Origin: Anoxybacteroides rupiense
Lineage (GTDB): Bacteria; Bacillota; Bacilli; Bacillales; Anoxybacillaceae
Assembly (NCBI RefSeq): GCF_014196195.1
Contig: NZ_JACIDF010000004.1
Coordinates: forward strand, 331,750-395,749
Direction of reading: 5' to 3'
DNA length: 64,000 nt
Every line of letters begins with the position of its first letter. Within the stretch, counting starts at the first letter, position 1. This document shows positions 17,795 to 26,655 of the stretch, piece after piece. The position numbers were made by a program, and so were the translations under genes. The notes under the pieces were generated by a model, which saw nothing but the letters and a program-made list of their open reading frames with translations, was not told the origin of the DNA and searched no databases.

Positions 17795-18019
17795 CTAATG
17801 TCCCTTGCACCAGCCCCTAATATAGATGCATAGATAAGCTTGCATTTTTTTCACGATCAGATGGCCGCACAAAACCGGAAAATGGGCTGAAACAGTACTT
17901 TTTAGATTTTTGTCATACACTTCAATAAATAACGAAGTCAAATCTATAACCGCCTCGTCTTCAACCTCGATGTTCCTCATCCCTCCTTCCACGGTTAAGC
18001 CTGATTGATATTTTCCCAT
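17795..18019 (-). CDS. Doubtful small ORF after spoVR
   Basis: Open frame of 74 codons starting right after the spoVR terminator. The first half (residues 15-35) is acidic and protein-like. The second half is cysteine-rich and unlike any family I know. The ribosome site is weak (AGGGTG, within the terminator stem). It may be a decayed gene or chance. Confidence 0.25.
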   Translation of the reverse strand: MGKYQSGLTVEGGMRNIEVEDEAVIDLTSLFIEVYDKNLKSTVSAHFPVLCGHLIVKKMQAYLCIYIRGWCKGH

Positions 18020-18026
18020 AAAAATT

Positions 18027-18064
18027 GCACCCTAATTGCTAGATCTATCTAACAATTAGGGTGC
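18027..18064 (-). terminator. spoVR terminator
   Basis: Perfect 12-bp stem GCACCCTAATTG / CAATTAGGGTGC, followed on the minus strand by AATTTTTAT. Confidence 0.85.
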
Positions 18065-18087
18065 CCAACTGCCAGTAGCTTTGTTCA

Positions 18088-19506
18088 TTATATAAATTTC
18101 CGATGCACCGTCTTCCCTTCATATGTGAACAGTACCGGTTTATTTTCAACAATTGTTTCCATATGAACGGTTCGTCCCCAAAGCTGATAAATATAAGGAA
18201 GCACCTTTTCTAAATATTTAATATCAAGTTCAATTCCTTCATACCAATGCTTTAAATACAATTCGCCATTGCGCATATAATCTCCGTCATTAACGGTAAT
18301 GTATGGAAATCCCCCATTCACACGAGTACTGACTAGCTGATCGCGAACATGCTCCCAGTCTTTGTCAACAATTTTATAATCCTTGCCTTGTTTTTGGAAT
18401 AAGTACATATCCTCACGCATCACTAGCTCTTTCGTTAAATAGTTGCGGAGAAAGGAAATATCTGAATCAAGCTCGCGCACCTCAAAAATTTTGGCACGCC
18501 CTGATCCCGGCTGAACGCCCCTTCTTTTCATCTCCTCTGTTGGATTATTCCATCGTTCTTCGATATCTTCAAATATTTTCAACCCTAAATAATACGGATT
18601 TATGCTTGTGCGCGACGGCTGGACAACTCCCGCATTGAGCTTAGCAAACTCAATCGCTTCATCGCTCGTCAAATCCATCTCCCGCAAAATGCGCTGGTGC
18701 CAATAGGACGCCCAGCCTTCATTCATAATTTTTGTTTCAAGCTGCGGCCAAAAATAGAGCATTTCTTCCCGCATCATTGTTAAAATATCGCGTTGCCATT
18801 CTTCCAGCTCGCGGCTGTATTCTTCAATAAACAAAAGCACATCCTTCTCCGGCTGCGGCGGAATTTTTCGCCGTTTTTTACGCGGGGGAGCGGTGGATTT
18901 ATTTCGTTCATCGAGCAACCATAAATCATCATATGGAGTCGGCTTTACGCCCTCTTCCTCTTCTTCAATTTCTGTATCCGCAAGCGTCCACGACAGCTTC
19001 GACCGAAGCAGAGATGGATCAATATGCTCCTGAATAGCCAAGACTGCATCTAAAAATTTTTCCACCTCTAATTTTCCATACTGGTGTTCATAATGTTTAA
19101 TCCGCTCTGCCGTCGCAGCCATGCTTTCGACCATATCTCGTTTTGTGTTGCTAAAGCGGACATTATTTTTGAAAAAGTCGCTATGGGCCAAGACATGAGC
19201 GACAATCAATTTATTTTGAATTAATGAATTCGAATCTAACAAAAATGCATAGCATGGATCGGAATTAATAACTAGCTCATAAATTTTACTCAGCCCTAAA
19301 TCATAATGAAGCTTCATCTTGTAAAATTGTTTCCCAAAGCTCCAGTGAGAAAAACGTGTCGGCATTCCATAGGCGCCAAATGTATAAATAATGTCAGCAG
19401 GACAAATCTCATATCGCATCGGATAAAAGTCTAAGCCAAAGCCTTCAGCAATCTCCGTAATCTCCGCAATCGCCCGTTCTAGCTCTTTCAACTCGCCTTG
19501 CCTCAT
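18088..19506 (-). CDS. spoVR: SpoVR family protein
   Basis: Stage V sporulation protein R, 472 residues, the usual length. In Bacillus it is needed for normal spore cortex. In many bacteria it is genetically linked to the PrkA kinase and YhbH. Typical segments are [20 protein letters not shown] near 22 and [19 protein letters not shown] near 265. The start at 19506 (second ATG) places GGAGG 8 nt upstream. PrkA and YhbH are in this window but 37 kb away. Confidence 0.95.
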   Translation of the reverse strand: MRQGELKELERAIAEITEIAEGFGLDFYPMRYEICPADIIYTFGAYGMPTRFSHWSFGKQFYKMKLHYDLGLSKIYELVINSDPCYAFLLDSNSLIQNKLIVAHVLAHSDFFKNNVRFSNTKRDMVESMAATAERIKHYEHQYGKLEVEKFLDAVLAIQEHIDPSLLRSKLSWTLADTEIEEEEEGVKPTPYDDLWLLDERNKSTAPPRKKRRKIPPQPEKDVLLFIEEYSRELEEWQRDILTMMREEMLYFWPQLETKIMNEGWASYWHQRILREMDLTSDEAIEFAKLNAGVVQPSRTSINPYYLGLKIFEDIEERWNNPTEEMKRRGVQPGSGRAKIFEVRELDSDISFLRNYLTKELVMREDMYLFQKQGKDYKIVDKDWEHVRDQLVSTRVNGGFPYITVNDGDYMRNGELYLKHWYEGIELDIKYLEKVLPYIYQLWGRTVHMETIVENKPVLFTYEGKTVHRKFI

Positions 19507-19627
19507 GCGCATCTCCTCCTTTTTCTCTTATCCTAAATGTATGAGAAAAAAGAGCATTTGATACGTGTAGATCGCTTGTTTATCCACCCAAGCTTTTAGA
19601 AACAAGGCATGCCTATAAACTGTCCTC

Positions 19628-20479
19628 TTATGAAGAAACGCTCACCGTAAACGGAACAGTAATCACCTTTCCTTCGTGTTGAAACTGTGCCCAAACTTGA
19701 TAAATTCCGTCTTTAGGAAACTGGACCATAAATGAAGCTTCTGATCCTTCGGCCTGTTCGTCAATCGGATGCGCGTGCAAATAATCATAGCTTCCTTTTC
19801 GGATAATGACAACATGTCCCATGGCACCTAAATATGGCTGTAAATGAATAGGCTTGCCGCTCTTTTCATCTTTTAAACGAAATGTCAATGTCGCCTCTTG
19901 TCCAGCTACGAGCTTATCAAAAGACAGCGTAATTTCTTTTCCCTCTGCCACTTTAGTTAAATGCTCGTCCGGTTGAAGCGGAACAGCCTTTGCCTTTTCT
20001 CCTTGAACGACAACATCATCATTTTTAACTGTAGGATCTCCCCCTTTTGGAACATAATCAGCATACAGCTGATATTCGCCACCGCTTGGGAACGTGACGG
20101 CCGTTGTAAATAAGCCGTTACCTTTATATTTAGGATGCAGATGATCAAAATACGATAAATCGCTGCTTACGATAATCAGATGCATCTGTTTTTCATGCTG
20201 AATTTCAAAATCTTGAACGGGATTCCCTTTTTGATCCTGAATTTGTATCGTTAAATGGGCTTGTTCATTGCTTTTCAGAGGCTTTTCCGCAAACTTCCAA
20301 ACCATTTGCGTAGCCGCATGATTTTCTTTACTCATGTGCTCGTGCATTTCGTTATGAGCCACGCCCTGCTGCTGATCTCCGTGATGCATTTGCTCGCTTT
20401 CATGGCTGTTGTTTGATTGGCTGCAGCCACTGGCTGATATAAAAATCGCCATAAGAGTGAAACATATTTTTTTTCTCAT
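19628..20479 (-). CDS. His-rich lipoprotein with YtkA-like domain
   Basis: Secreted lipoprotein of 283 residues. The signal peptide ends at the lipobox SASGC (Cys19). Residues 25-60 are rich in His and Met (MHHGDQQ, HEHMSKENHA), a likely metal-binding tail. After that come two immunoglobulin-like YtkA/FixH-type repeats, around 75-160 and 180-280, each with an HLH(P) or YLHAHP motif. It lies 17 nt after an M56 protease gene and follows a BlaI-type repressor. Copper is a plausible ligand; this is inference. Confidence 0.8.
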   Translation of the reverse strand: MRKKICFTLMAIFISASGCSQSNNSHESEQMHHGDQQQGVAHNEMHEHMSKENHAATQMVWKFAEKPLKSNEQAHLTIQIQDQKGNPVQDFEIQHEKQMHLIIVSSDLSYFDHLHPKYKGNGLFTTAVTFPSGGEYQLYADYVPKGGDPTVKNDDVVVQGEKAKAVPLQPDEHLTKVAEGKEITLSFDKLVAGQEATLTFRLKDEKSGKPIHLQPYLGAMGHVVIIRKGSYDYLHAHPIDEQAEGSEASFMVQFPKDGIYQVWAQFQHEGKVITVPFTVSVSS

Positions 20480-20496
20480 TTCGCTTCTTTCTCCCC

Positions 20497-21375
20497 TCAA
20501 ATAAAGAATGTATGGCAAAATGCTAAACTGACGGCACACTCCAAAAAAATATACACATTAGCCGCCGACAGTGCCAAAGAAACAGGCCATAACTTTTTAT
20601 GGAAAAAAGAGAACGCAATATCCTTTTGTGGTTCCAACATTTGCATAATGCGATAATTCAGCGGTGATTTAGCAAAATGCGCCGCTCCTTCATTTAACAA
20701 TTCATGTTCTCCCATTTCCGCTACTTTTAAGAGGACGTTTCCAAGCGGAGTGCTGTTCTTCATTTTTCTCATCGCGTGTTGATCAGCAAGCAATTCTCGT
20801 GAAATGCGGTAATATTGTGCAAGGTGCTTGATAAGAGGAATGTAACCTAGTTGTTCAGAAACCGTCTTTATCAGCATAAGTTTTAACGGATCTCGCTGCA
20901 TCGCGTGAAATTGTTCATGAAACAAGATAGCGCGCAGTTCCGCCTCTGAAAAATGTTCGATAACAAAAGTGGATAGCACGATTTTAGGCTTTATGAAACC
21001 AATCGTCAGTGCAATAAACTCTTCATTCTTAATCACTAAAATTCGATTGCCCAATTCCGGGTACTTAACGTTCATATGCTGAGTACGAACTTCATCTGCC
21101 AAAAGCAAAAACGCCGTGTACCACTTTTTAGATAGAAACAGTTGCTTCCCCATATTCCCAATCATTTTTATTAATAAAAAAATAAAAAACAGACTTAGAG
21201 CTGTTGCAAATACAACATTCTTATCGTTGGCTGTCATGGAAAATGGGTATTTTAACCACTCAAGCACAATGGCCGCAAAATGATGAAATAAAAATAGCGC
21301 TATTTCGGCTAGAGTTAATGCCGCAAACAAAACCACACTAGCAAATACAAGAGTTGATTTGCTTTTTAAAGTCAT
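20497..21375 (-). CDS. M56-family membrane metalloprotease (BlaR1-like, no sensor domain)
   Basis: Membrane protease of 292 residues. The zinc motif HEQFH is at 153-157 and a downstream SRELLADQ holds the third ligand region. Several helices surround it. BlaR1 and MecR1 use this domain to trigger cleavage of the repressor, but they carry a large penicillin-binding domain at the end. That is missing here; the chain stops after one more helix. It overlaps the BlaI gene by 4 nt (ATGA). Confidence 0.88.
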   Translation of the reverse strand: MTLKSKSTLVFASVVLFAALTLAEIALFLFHHFAAIVLEWLKYPFSMTANDKNVVFATALSLFFIFLLIKMIGNMGKQLFLSKKWYTAFLLLADEVRTQHMNVKYPELGNRILVIKNEEFIALTIGFIKPKIVLSTFVIEHFSEAELRAILFHEQFHAMQRDPLKLMLIKTVSEQLGYIPLIKHLAQYYRISRELLADQHAMRKMKNSTPLGNVLLKVAEMGEHELLNEGAAHFAKSPLNYRIMQMLEPQKDIAFSFFHKKLWPVSLALSAANVYIFLECAVSLAFCHTFFI

Positions 21376-21791
21376 TCATTCTTCCCTCTTTTAGATTCGT
21401 TTAATTTTTCCTTTAATTTTTCCAGCAAAGAAGGATCTAAATCACGAATTGCATCCACCATATGCGCTACAGCCAGTCCGCCAAACTCTTCAATTAAACC
21501 GTATGCGACTGATTTCGTTTGCTCGGACAAAAACTGCTCTTTCGTTTGAATGGAAGTAAAATAGGCTATTCTTCCCCTCATTTCTTTACGAAGATGGCCT
21601 TTATCCGCTAGCCTGTTCATGACGGTCATCACCGCATTGATCGAGATTGGCTTTTCCCGGCAAATATGCTGTTGAACATCTTTAGCCGTAACCTCTCCTG
21701 CTGTCCAAATATAATTCATGACCTGTGACTCCAATGCTCCAAAGAAACGTTTTAAACCTTCTTCATTCATCTTAAAATGATTGATTTTCAA
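21372..21791 (-). CDS. BlaI/MecI/CopY-family repressor
   Basis: Winged-helix repressor of 139 residues with the family core LESQVMNYIWTAGEVTAKDV and SINAVMTVMNRLADKGHL, followed by a dimerisation tail. The start is TTG 7 nt after AGGAGG; an ATG seven codons later is spaced badly. Paired palindromes upstream (21808-21842) match the family's operator, implying autorepression. Its target signal is set by the coupled M56 protease. Confidence 0.92.
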   Translation of the reverse strand: MKINHFKMNEEGLKRFFGALESQVMNYIWTAGEVTAKDVQQHICREKPISINAVMTVMNRLADKGHLRKEMRGRIAYFTSIQTKEQFLSEQTKSVAYGLIEEFGGLAVAHMVDAIRDLDPSLLEKLKEKLNESKRGKNE

Positions 21792-21807
21792 TCTTTATCC
21801 TCCTCTC

Positions 21808-21842
21808 AACTACAATATGTAGTTATATCCTACATACTGTAG
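21808..21842. promoter_or_regulatory. BlaI-type operators
   Basis: Two dyads, AACTACAATATGTAGTT (21808-21824) and CTACATACTGTAG (21830-21842), centred about 20 nt apart, resembling the TACTACA-type operators of BlaI and MecI. Confidence 0.8.
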
Positions 21843-21858
21843 TTGAAAAAGTCAAACA

Positions 21859-21887
21859 AAAAACACCACTGTGAATGTGGTGTTTTT
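21859..21887 (-). terminator. sspH terminator
   Basis: AAAAACACCAC-tgtgaat-GTGGTGTTTTT, just past the sspH stop; symmetric enough to work both ways. Confidence 0.85.
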
Positions 21888-21899
21888 CTAGCTTGCTTT

Positions 21900-22079
21900 T
21901 TAATGTTCGTGTAAGCTTGATACGGATACCCGTTGTTTATGATTTGGATTTCCTAACGGATAAACAACCGCCATTTCATTTTGTTCATCTACTTGTTCAA
22001 TATAAATGCGTTCTCCGTTATAAGTGACGTCGGCCATGATCGGAGATGCAGCAATTTCTCGCGCCCTTCTTACATCCAT
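21900..22079 (-). CDS. sspH: Small acid-soluble spore protein, H type
   Basis: H-type SASP of 59 residues. MDVRRAREIAASPIMADVTY and a C-terminus ending VSSLHEH match the family closely. These proteins are made in the forespore and stored in the spore core. The start follows GGGAGGA. It is monocistronic with its own terminator. Confidence 0.92.
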   Translation of the reverse strand: MDVRRAREIAASPIMADVTYNGERIYIEQVDEQNEMAVVYPLGNPNHKQRVSVSSLHEH

Positions 22080-22325
22080 TGCACTTGTCCTCCCTTTTGA
22101 AATTGATAACGATTTTAATATGGGCCATTGTTTCAATGAATATACGCATAAAAATCAACAAAAACACCAGCATAAATAAAGGAATGATCTTCATGACACA
22201 CAATCTAAGCGGCAAAAAAATAGACAATGAGCCATGTGCAAACATACACAAAATCTGCCGCTCAAAAATACACTCTCCTCTTTCTCCGCGCATATCATAA
22301 AGCGAAGAGAAAGGGGGGAAAGCTA

Positions 22326-22787
22326 TTGTACTACTATGATCCATATGCTACTTATTATCGTGAACAGCCTAAAACAGGCAGTATCCGAAAATTAGCAAAC
22401 GATTTATTAAATGGAATGAAAGGAGAAGCTACCGCTATTCATTTTTATACCCAGCTCATGCAGCTGGCAAAGACAAACGAAGAAAAGTTATACATCTCTC
22501 ATGCGTTGAAAGATGAACAAGCGCATTTACAACAATTTGTTCATTTGTACATCTCCTTGTTTGGTGCACAACCTGTTTATCAAGCTGAGTCGAAAACCTT
22601 TTCGTCATTTGCTGAAGGATTAAAAATAGCTCGAGAAGACGAATTTGAAGCATATGAACAATATCGAAACACCTATCTTTCGACCCATGATCAGCATATC
22701 CGCGATGTGTTCTTTCGCGCAATGACCGATGAAATCGAGCACGCGCTTCGTTTTTCCATCTTAGCCCTTGAGCAAGCAAGAAGCTGA
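22326..22787 (+). CDS. Ferritin-like (rubrerythrin-type) diiron protein
   Basis: Four-helix-bundle protein of 153 residues. Glutamate and histidine ligands appear in order: KGEATAIHFY, KDEQAHLQQF (ExxH), REDEFEAYEQY, and TDEIEHALRF (ExxH). It likely binds a diiron centre; function unknown. The start TTG (22326) follows GGGGGGAAA at 6-7 nt. An upstream in-frame ATG has no ribosome site. Its N-terminus YYYDPYATYY is tyrosine-rich. Confidence 0.8.
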   Translation: MYYYDPYATYYREQPKTGSIRKLANDLLNGMKGEATAIHFYTQLMQLAKTNEEKLYISHALKDEQAHLQQFVHLYISLFGAQPVYQAESKTFSSFAEGLKIAREDEFEAYEQYRNTYLSTHDQHIRDVFFRAMTDEIEHALRFSILALEQARS

Positions 22788-23226
22788 TGCTAAAAGCGTC
22801 AGCTTCCATCTTATGCCCCCGCCTACACTCTGTTTAGAGAGGGTGGATCATCCATATATCTGGATATAAGCTGCAATAAAGAATTTGGCGGTTTTGCTCA
22901 TGGACAAGCCTTCTTGATATAGAAGTTCAAGATGTTGGTTCTTTAACGAACAGATAATGACCGATTTTGGCGGACAGGCAACAGCCAAAAAATAGACCCC
23001 TCGTTTCTTTTTGTAATCCAATGGTGGATATATCACCTAAAATAGACGAATGACCCTCTCCCACCCATGATCCGTTAAGAGGCGGGAGACTTCTTGGTGG
23101 AGTATGTTAAACATTCCACTCCACACAAGGAAAAGTTAACATTGTCACTCGTATATTTCTTTTGCTTGTTGAAATCGTTTATAATTGGGAAGGGACAAAT
23201 TTAAAAATAAAAAGTGCGGTGATTAG
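22788..23226. other. Spacer with repeat remnants
   Basis: A 10-bp hairpin (AAGCTGATGC/GCGTCAGCTT, 22781-22804) lies at the end of the ferritin-like gene. A degraded relative of the GTTAAGA repeat seems to sit near 22816-22850, and a better copy at 23051. No credible gene between them. Confidence 0.4.
23051..23111 (+). repeat. Dispersed GTTAAGA-hairpin repeat, copy B
   Basis: CCCTCTCCCACC, then CGTTAAGA, GGCGGGAGAC, then TTCTTGGTGGAGTATGTTAAA. Shares layout and tail with the copies at 48151, 49089 and 54204. Confidence 0.6.
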
Positions 23227-23835
23227 ATGGAGCAGCATTTACATCATTTTATCGAGCAATTCGGCTACATTGGCATTATGGTTGCTTTAGCAGGAGGAGT
23301 CATTGGCCTCCCTGTTCCTGATGAAGTACTATTAACATATGTTGGATATAACGTTTTTACAGGTGCCATGTCATATCCGGCAGCACTAGGCTGCAGCTTC
23401 ATCGGTGCGCTCCTCGGCATCTCAGTCAGCTATTACTTAGGTATACGCTTAGGAACCTCGTTTTTGCACAAATTCGGTCCAAAAATGCATATGTCAGAGA
23501 AGAGGATTGAGCAAGCAAAAGTTCTCTTCGCTAAAATGGGACCTTTCCTCTTATTTATCGGCTATTTTGTTCCCGGGATTCGGCATGTTTCAGCATTTCT
23601 GGCCGGAACGAATGAATACCGTTTTAAAAAATTTGCCGCTTACGCTTATACAGGCGCTTTTTTTTGGGTATTTACCTTTACCACTTTTGGAAGGATATTA
23701 GGGAGAGATTGGAGAAATATACGGCATTATATGGAGCATTACAGCCTCTACCTTCTTGGCATCCTCATGATTGGTTTATTGATTGCCGGTTATGTTTACT
23801 ACCAGCGCATAACAACAAAGGAAAATGCATCATAA
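23227..23835 (+). CDS. DedA-family membrane protein
   Basis: Protein of 202 residues with several membrane segments; the re-entrant-loop sequences GLPVPDE and GYFVPGIRH near residue 118 are the DedA signature. DedA proteins help flip lipid carriers or phospholipids across the membrane. The ATG has a GGTGAT ribosome site. A strong terminator overlaps the end. Confidence 0.92.
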   Translation: MEQHLHHFIEQFGYIGIMVALAGGVIGLPVPDEVLLTYVGYNVFTGAMSYPAALGCSFIGALLGISVSYYLGIRLGTSFLHKFGPKMHMSEKRIEQAKVLFAKMGPFLLFIGYFVPGIRHVSAFLAGTNEYRFKKFAAYAYTGAFFWVFTFTTFGRILGRDWRNIRHYMEHYSLYLLGILMIGLLIAGYVYYQRITTKENAS

Positions 23836-23880
23836 AAGCACAAGGGTATCCCGCTTAATATTGGGCACCCTTGTGCTTTT
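23834..23880. terminator. Strong bidirectional terminator
   Basis: AAAAGCACAAGGGT-ATCCC stem with near-perfect complement ending CCCTTGTGCTTTT; it serves the DedA gene and, on the minus strand, the small membrane-protein gene. Confidence 0.9.
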
Positions 23881-23916
23881 GGCGTGCTATCGTGAAAATC
23901 ATCTCAGCAGAATCGC

Positions 23917-24156
23917 TTAAGGCTTCGCTTCTCCTTTTTGAAAGGTGTCGGTTAAAATCCCCATAAATGTTCCAAATCCAAACATAAACATGGACGATCC
24001 CATAATCCCTAAGCTAATAATGGTGAGAAAGAAATCTTTATTGTAATTGTTTGCAATGAAGCTTAGTAAAAATAGTGCAAATCCAACGATCAACCCTACT
24101 GAAGCCATCATTTTACACATTTGTGTAATCGCTTTCCCTTCGTACCGTGTATTCAT
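23917..24156 (-). CDS. Small membrane protein, unknown
   Basis: Protein of 79 residues with two hydrophobic helices (SVGLIVGFALFLLSFIA and a second at 47-70). Start at 24156 places AAGGGG 9 nt upstream. No family recognised. Confidence 0.6.
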   Translation of the reverse strand: MNTRYEGKAITQMCKMMASVGLIVGFALFLLSFIANNYNKDFFLTIISLGIMGSSMFMFGFGTFMGILTDTFQKGEAKP

Positions 24157-24338
24157 ATTTATCATCCCCTTTCTTTAAGGATAATATTTTTGTCACAAAA
24201 TTGCAACATTTCTAACAACTATTTTATACCATTTTCGTTTATAATTATTTTTTACCTCATTGAACAACATTTACACCACAACAAATACGCTGTACATCAT
24301 AAACTAACAATAGCTCCTCGATGAAGGAGGCATGCACA

Positions 24339-24602
24339 TTGAACACAATGGATTATGATAAAGCGTTATACTACACCCACCGTTCCGAATGGGATCATCT
24401 GCTTATTTTAATGGTACGTACACAAGATGATTTGCTTTCCAAAAAAATTGAACATTTTCTTCATGCTTATAATTTTGAGTATGATTATTCTGTCATTCAG
24501 CGACGACTCACCTCCTTGCTGCGATACATTGACCATGCTTTAGAGATGAGCGAGAGGGAGTACGATATTGGAGATGAGCCATATATACATTATTCTCCAT
24601 AA
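24339..24602 (+). CDS. yhdB: YhdB-like protein
   Basis: Soluble protein of 87 residues, close in pattern to B. subtilis YhdB (DYDKALYYTHRSEWDHLLIL). Function unknown. The start is TTG 24339, 8 nt after AAGGAGG; the ATG at 24321 is part of that ribosome site. In B. subtilis, yhdB neighbours yhdA (azr), which is also nearby here. Confidence 0.75.
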   Translation: MNTMDYDKALYYTHRSEWDHLLILMVRTQDDLLSKKIEHFLHAYNFEYDYSVIQRRLTSLLRYIDHALEMSEREYDIGDEPYIHYSP

Positions 24603-24603
24603 A

Positions 24604-24631
24604 AACAAGGAAGGGATTTCCCTTCCTTGTT
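24604..24631 (+). terminator. yhdB terminator
   Basis: AACAAGGAAGGG-attt-CCCTTCCTTGTT, two bases past the stop. Confidence 0.75.
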
Positions 24632-24663
24632 AGCATGTTTTATACCAGATAAAATTACTCGAT

Positions 24664-24783
24664 TTACCGCGCATTTTTGATAAAAAGTTTGCGGCCAAAC
24701 ATGCCGCTTTTAATTTTATTGATCGTTTTATAAAGCGGTGTTGTTTCATCAAAAACGGCCCACACTCCATATTGATGCAAATC
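24664..24783 (-). pseudogene. C-terminal gene remnant or tiny ORF
   Basis: A 39-codon frame reading protein-like sequence (YGVWAVFDETTPLYKTINKI ... GRKLFIKNAR) and ending in TAA. It has an in-frame stop just upstream and no good start; TTG 24780 is the only early option. It looks like the surviving end of a larger gene, possibly displaced by the MFS gene that follows. Family not recognised. Confidence 0.35.
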
Positions 24784-24804
24784 CTAGTGTGTGAAGTTCC
24801 CTCT

Positions 24805-26019
24805 CTAAATAGACAGATGATGCTCTTTTTTTACTGGAGAGGAAAACTTTATCACAGCCAAAGTAGAAATGATTAATAAGATGCTTAATATGGCATACGG
24901 AAACAAAATATGCTGAGCCGCAACAGCGCCTGTAAACACACTTAACAATAGAGTCCGGATCATAAATCCTAAAGCGCGGAACAAACTGTCCACTCGACCC
25001 ATTTTATCATTGGGGATGCTTTCCATCATCAATGAACTGCGCGCTACTCTTGCCCCCGCATTGGCAAATGCCGTAAGAACCACAAGTACATAAAAGATCG
25101 CCGTCTGTTGACATAAAAGAAACATCGTGATACTAACTGCATAAATACCGACGCTTAAAGCGACACTTCTTTCTATCGCCATGCGTTTCAATAAAATAGG
25201 AGTCACCAGTCCAGCTATAGCGGCTCCAATTCCATACACCATACTTTGGATGCCATATACGGAACTGCCTTGCTTCAGCACATCGGCAATATAAATGGGA
25301 TGAAGATAATTGGTCATCATGACTCCAATAAACGGCATAAATGAAGCGAGAAGGAACCAAAATAACGATGGTCTCTCCTTCATGTAGCGATATGCTTCGA
25401 GCATCTTTTCGCGGAACAATGATTGATCCTTGCTCTCAACAAAAGAACGTTTGTACGGAATCAGCCATATGCACAAAAAGGCCAGTACATAGGTCAGTGC
25501 ATCAAGCGATAAAATCCATGAAAATGGAATGTGGTCAATCATTACGCTTGCCGCTCCTCCAGATATGACCGTCGCCAACTGACCTTGAATTTCCATCATT
25601 CCATTTAACTGTTTATATTGCTCCTTAACAAATAATTCTTGATTGAAAGCAAACAAGGTTGGATAAATAAGAAAATAATAAAGGGAGCCACTTGCAAACA
25701 AAACGGCTAAATGCCAAACTTTATATTCTCCTGCTCTTCCAAGCAAAGCAAAGAGTAACGAGATGGAAAATCCTATTACCTCCCCAGCAAGCAATATTTT
25801 CTTCCGAGAAAAACGGTCGATCCACATCCCGATATATGGCGTCAACAAAAACATCATGATCGTTATCGCAGTTGTCATATATCCGAACGCCGTTTCGCCG
25901 CCGCTTTTTTGAACGAAAAGCCAAGGAATAGCTGTCATCGTAATCCCTGTTCCAATAGATGAAAAGGTATTGGCTAGTAACAAATAGTGCAATCGGCGAT
26001 CCCGATAGAGGCTATTCAT
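24805..26019 (-). CDS. MFS transporter (MFS_3/efflux type)
   Basis: Twelve-helix permease of 404 residues. The loop after helix 2 reads GMWIDRFSRKK, the MFS motif A, and MGRVDSLFRA repeats it in the second half. It resembles macrolide and siderophore exporters of the EntS/MefA group. Its start overlaps the end of the azoreductase gene by 8 nt, so the two are one transcript, suggesting efflux of a redox-active compound. Confidence 0.9.
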   Translation of the reverse strand: MNSLYRDRRLHYLLLANTFSSIGTGITMTAIPWLFVQKSGGETAFGYMTTAITIMMFLLTPYIGMWIDRFSRKKILLAGEVIGFSISLLFALLGRAGEYKVWHLAVLFASGSLYYFLIYPTLFAFNQELFVKEQYKQLNGMMEIQGQLATVISGGAASVMIDHIPFSWILSLDALTYVLAFLCIWLIPYKRSFVESKDQSLFREKMLEAYRYMKERPSLFWFLLASFMPFIGVMMTNYLHPIYIADVLKQGSSVYGIQSMVYGIGAAIAGLVTPILLKRMAIERSVALSVGIYAVSITMFLLCQQTAIFYVLVVLTAFANAGARVARSSLMMESIPNDKMGRVDSLFRALGFMIRTLLLSVFTGAVAAQHILFPYAILSILLIISTLAVIKFSSPVKKEHHLSI

Positions 26020-26548
26020 GATCTATCTTTAGCCATTTGGAGGCCTTCATATAACGAGTCAGAGTCGCTATAATCACATCAACCTGTTCCGCTGCTGTGG
26101 CTGTCAAACTTTTCTCTGCAAAGCTTACCGGATCCAGCACAAGCTGATTAGGAATTACATTGGCATATACACCACGCATAACCGTTCGCATGTTATTGAG
26201 AGCATTTATGCCTCCTTTTCCTCCTCCACCAACAGCAATTAATGCAACTGGTTTATGCTCAAATTCGTTTTTTCCTAAGAAATCAAGCGCATTTTTTAGA
26301 GCCCCGCTCATCGCACTATGATACTCCGGAGAACAAAGAACAACACCATCAGCTTGTTGAACGAGCTGACGCAGGCGAATAACAGCCGGTAACAGATTTT
26401 GGCTTTCTTCCCCGTTGTATAGCGGCAATGCGGGCTTGCTTAAATCAATTAGCTCAGCTCCATAATTCTTCGCAATATATTCTGCAACGATTCCAGTTCT
26501 CCCCATTTGACGCGGACTTCCATTGATTACTACTAGTTTCATGCTCAT
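26012..26548 (-). CDS. azr: NADPH-dependent FMN reductase / azoreductase (YhdA-like)
   Basis: Flavoprotein of 178 residues. The FMN phosphate loop NGSPRQMGRTG lies at the N-terminus and the flavin contact CSPEYHSAMSGALKNALDFL near residue 93. B. subtilis YhdA/Azr reduces azo dyes and quinones and is encoded near yhdB and yhcYZ, as here. The start has GGAGAG. Confidence 0.88.
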   Translation of the reverse strand: MSMKLVVINGSPRQMGRTGIVAEYIAKNYGAELIDLSKPALPLYNGEESQNLLPAVIRLRQLVQQADGVVLCSPEYHSAMSGALKNALDFLGKNEFEHKPVALIAVGGGGKGGINALNNMRTVMRGVYANVIPNQLVLDPVSFAEKSLTATAAEQVDVIIATLTRYMKASKWLKIDHE

Positions 26549-26655
26549 CTCTCCTTATGATTTTTCCTATTTTTAATATAAGCTACATAAATGATCGCTA
26601 ACTCCTTCAATAAACTGATTTTCTTTTACGAAAATGGACGGAAAGGACACTACAA

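Noticed and set aside
22848..23036. 62-codon frame between repeat copies, possibly a transposase relic
   Set aside because: A helix-turn-helix-like phrase is visible but there is no ribosome site, and I could not match it to TnpA or TnpB.
23150..23226. TATAAT with TTGAAA before dedA
   Set aside because: The spacing (5 nt) is wrong for a promoter; a better -35 is not evident.
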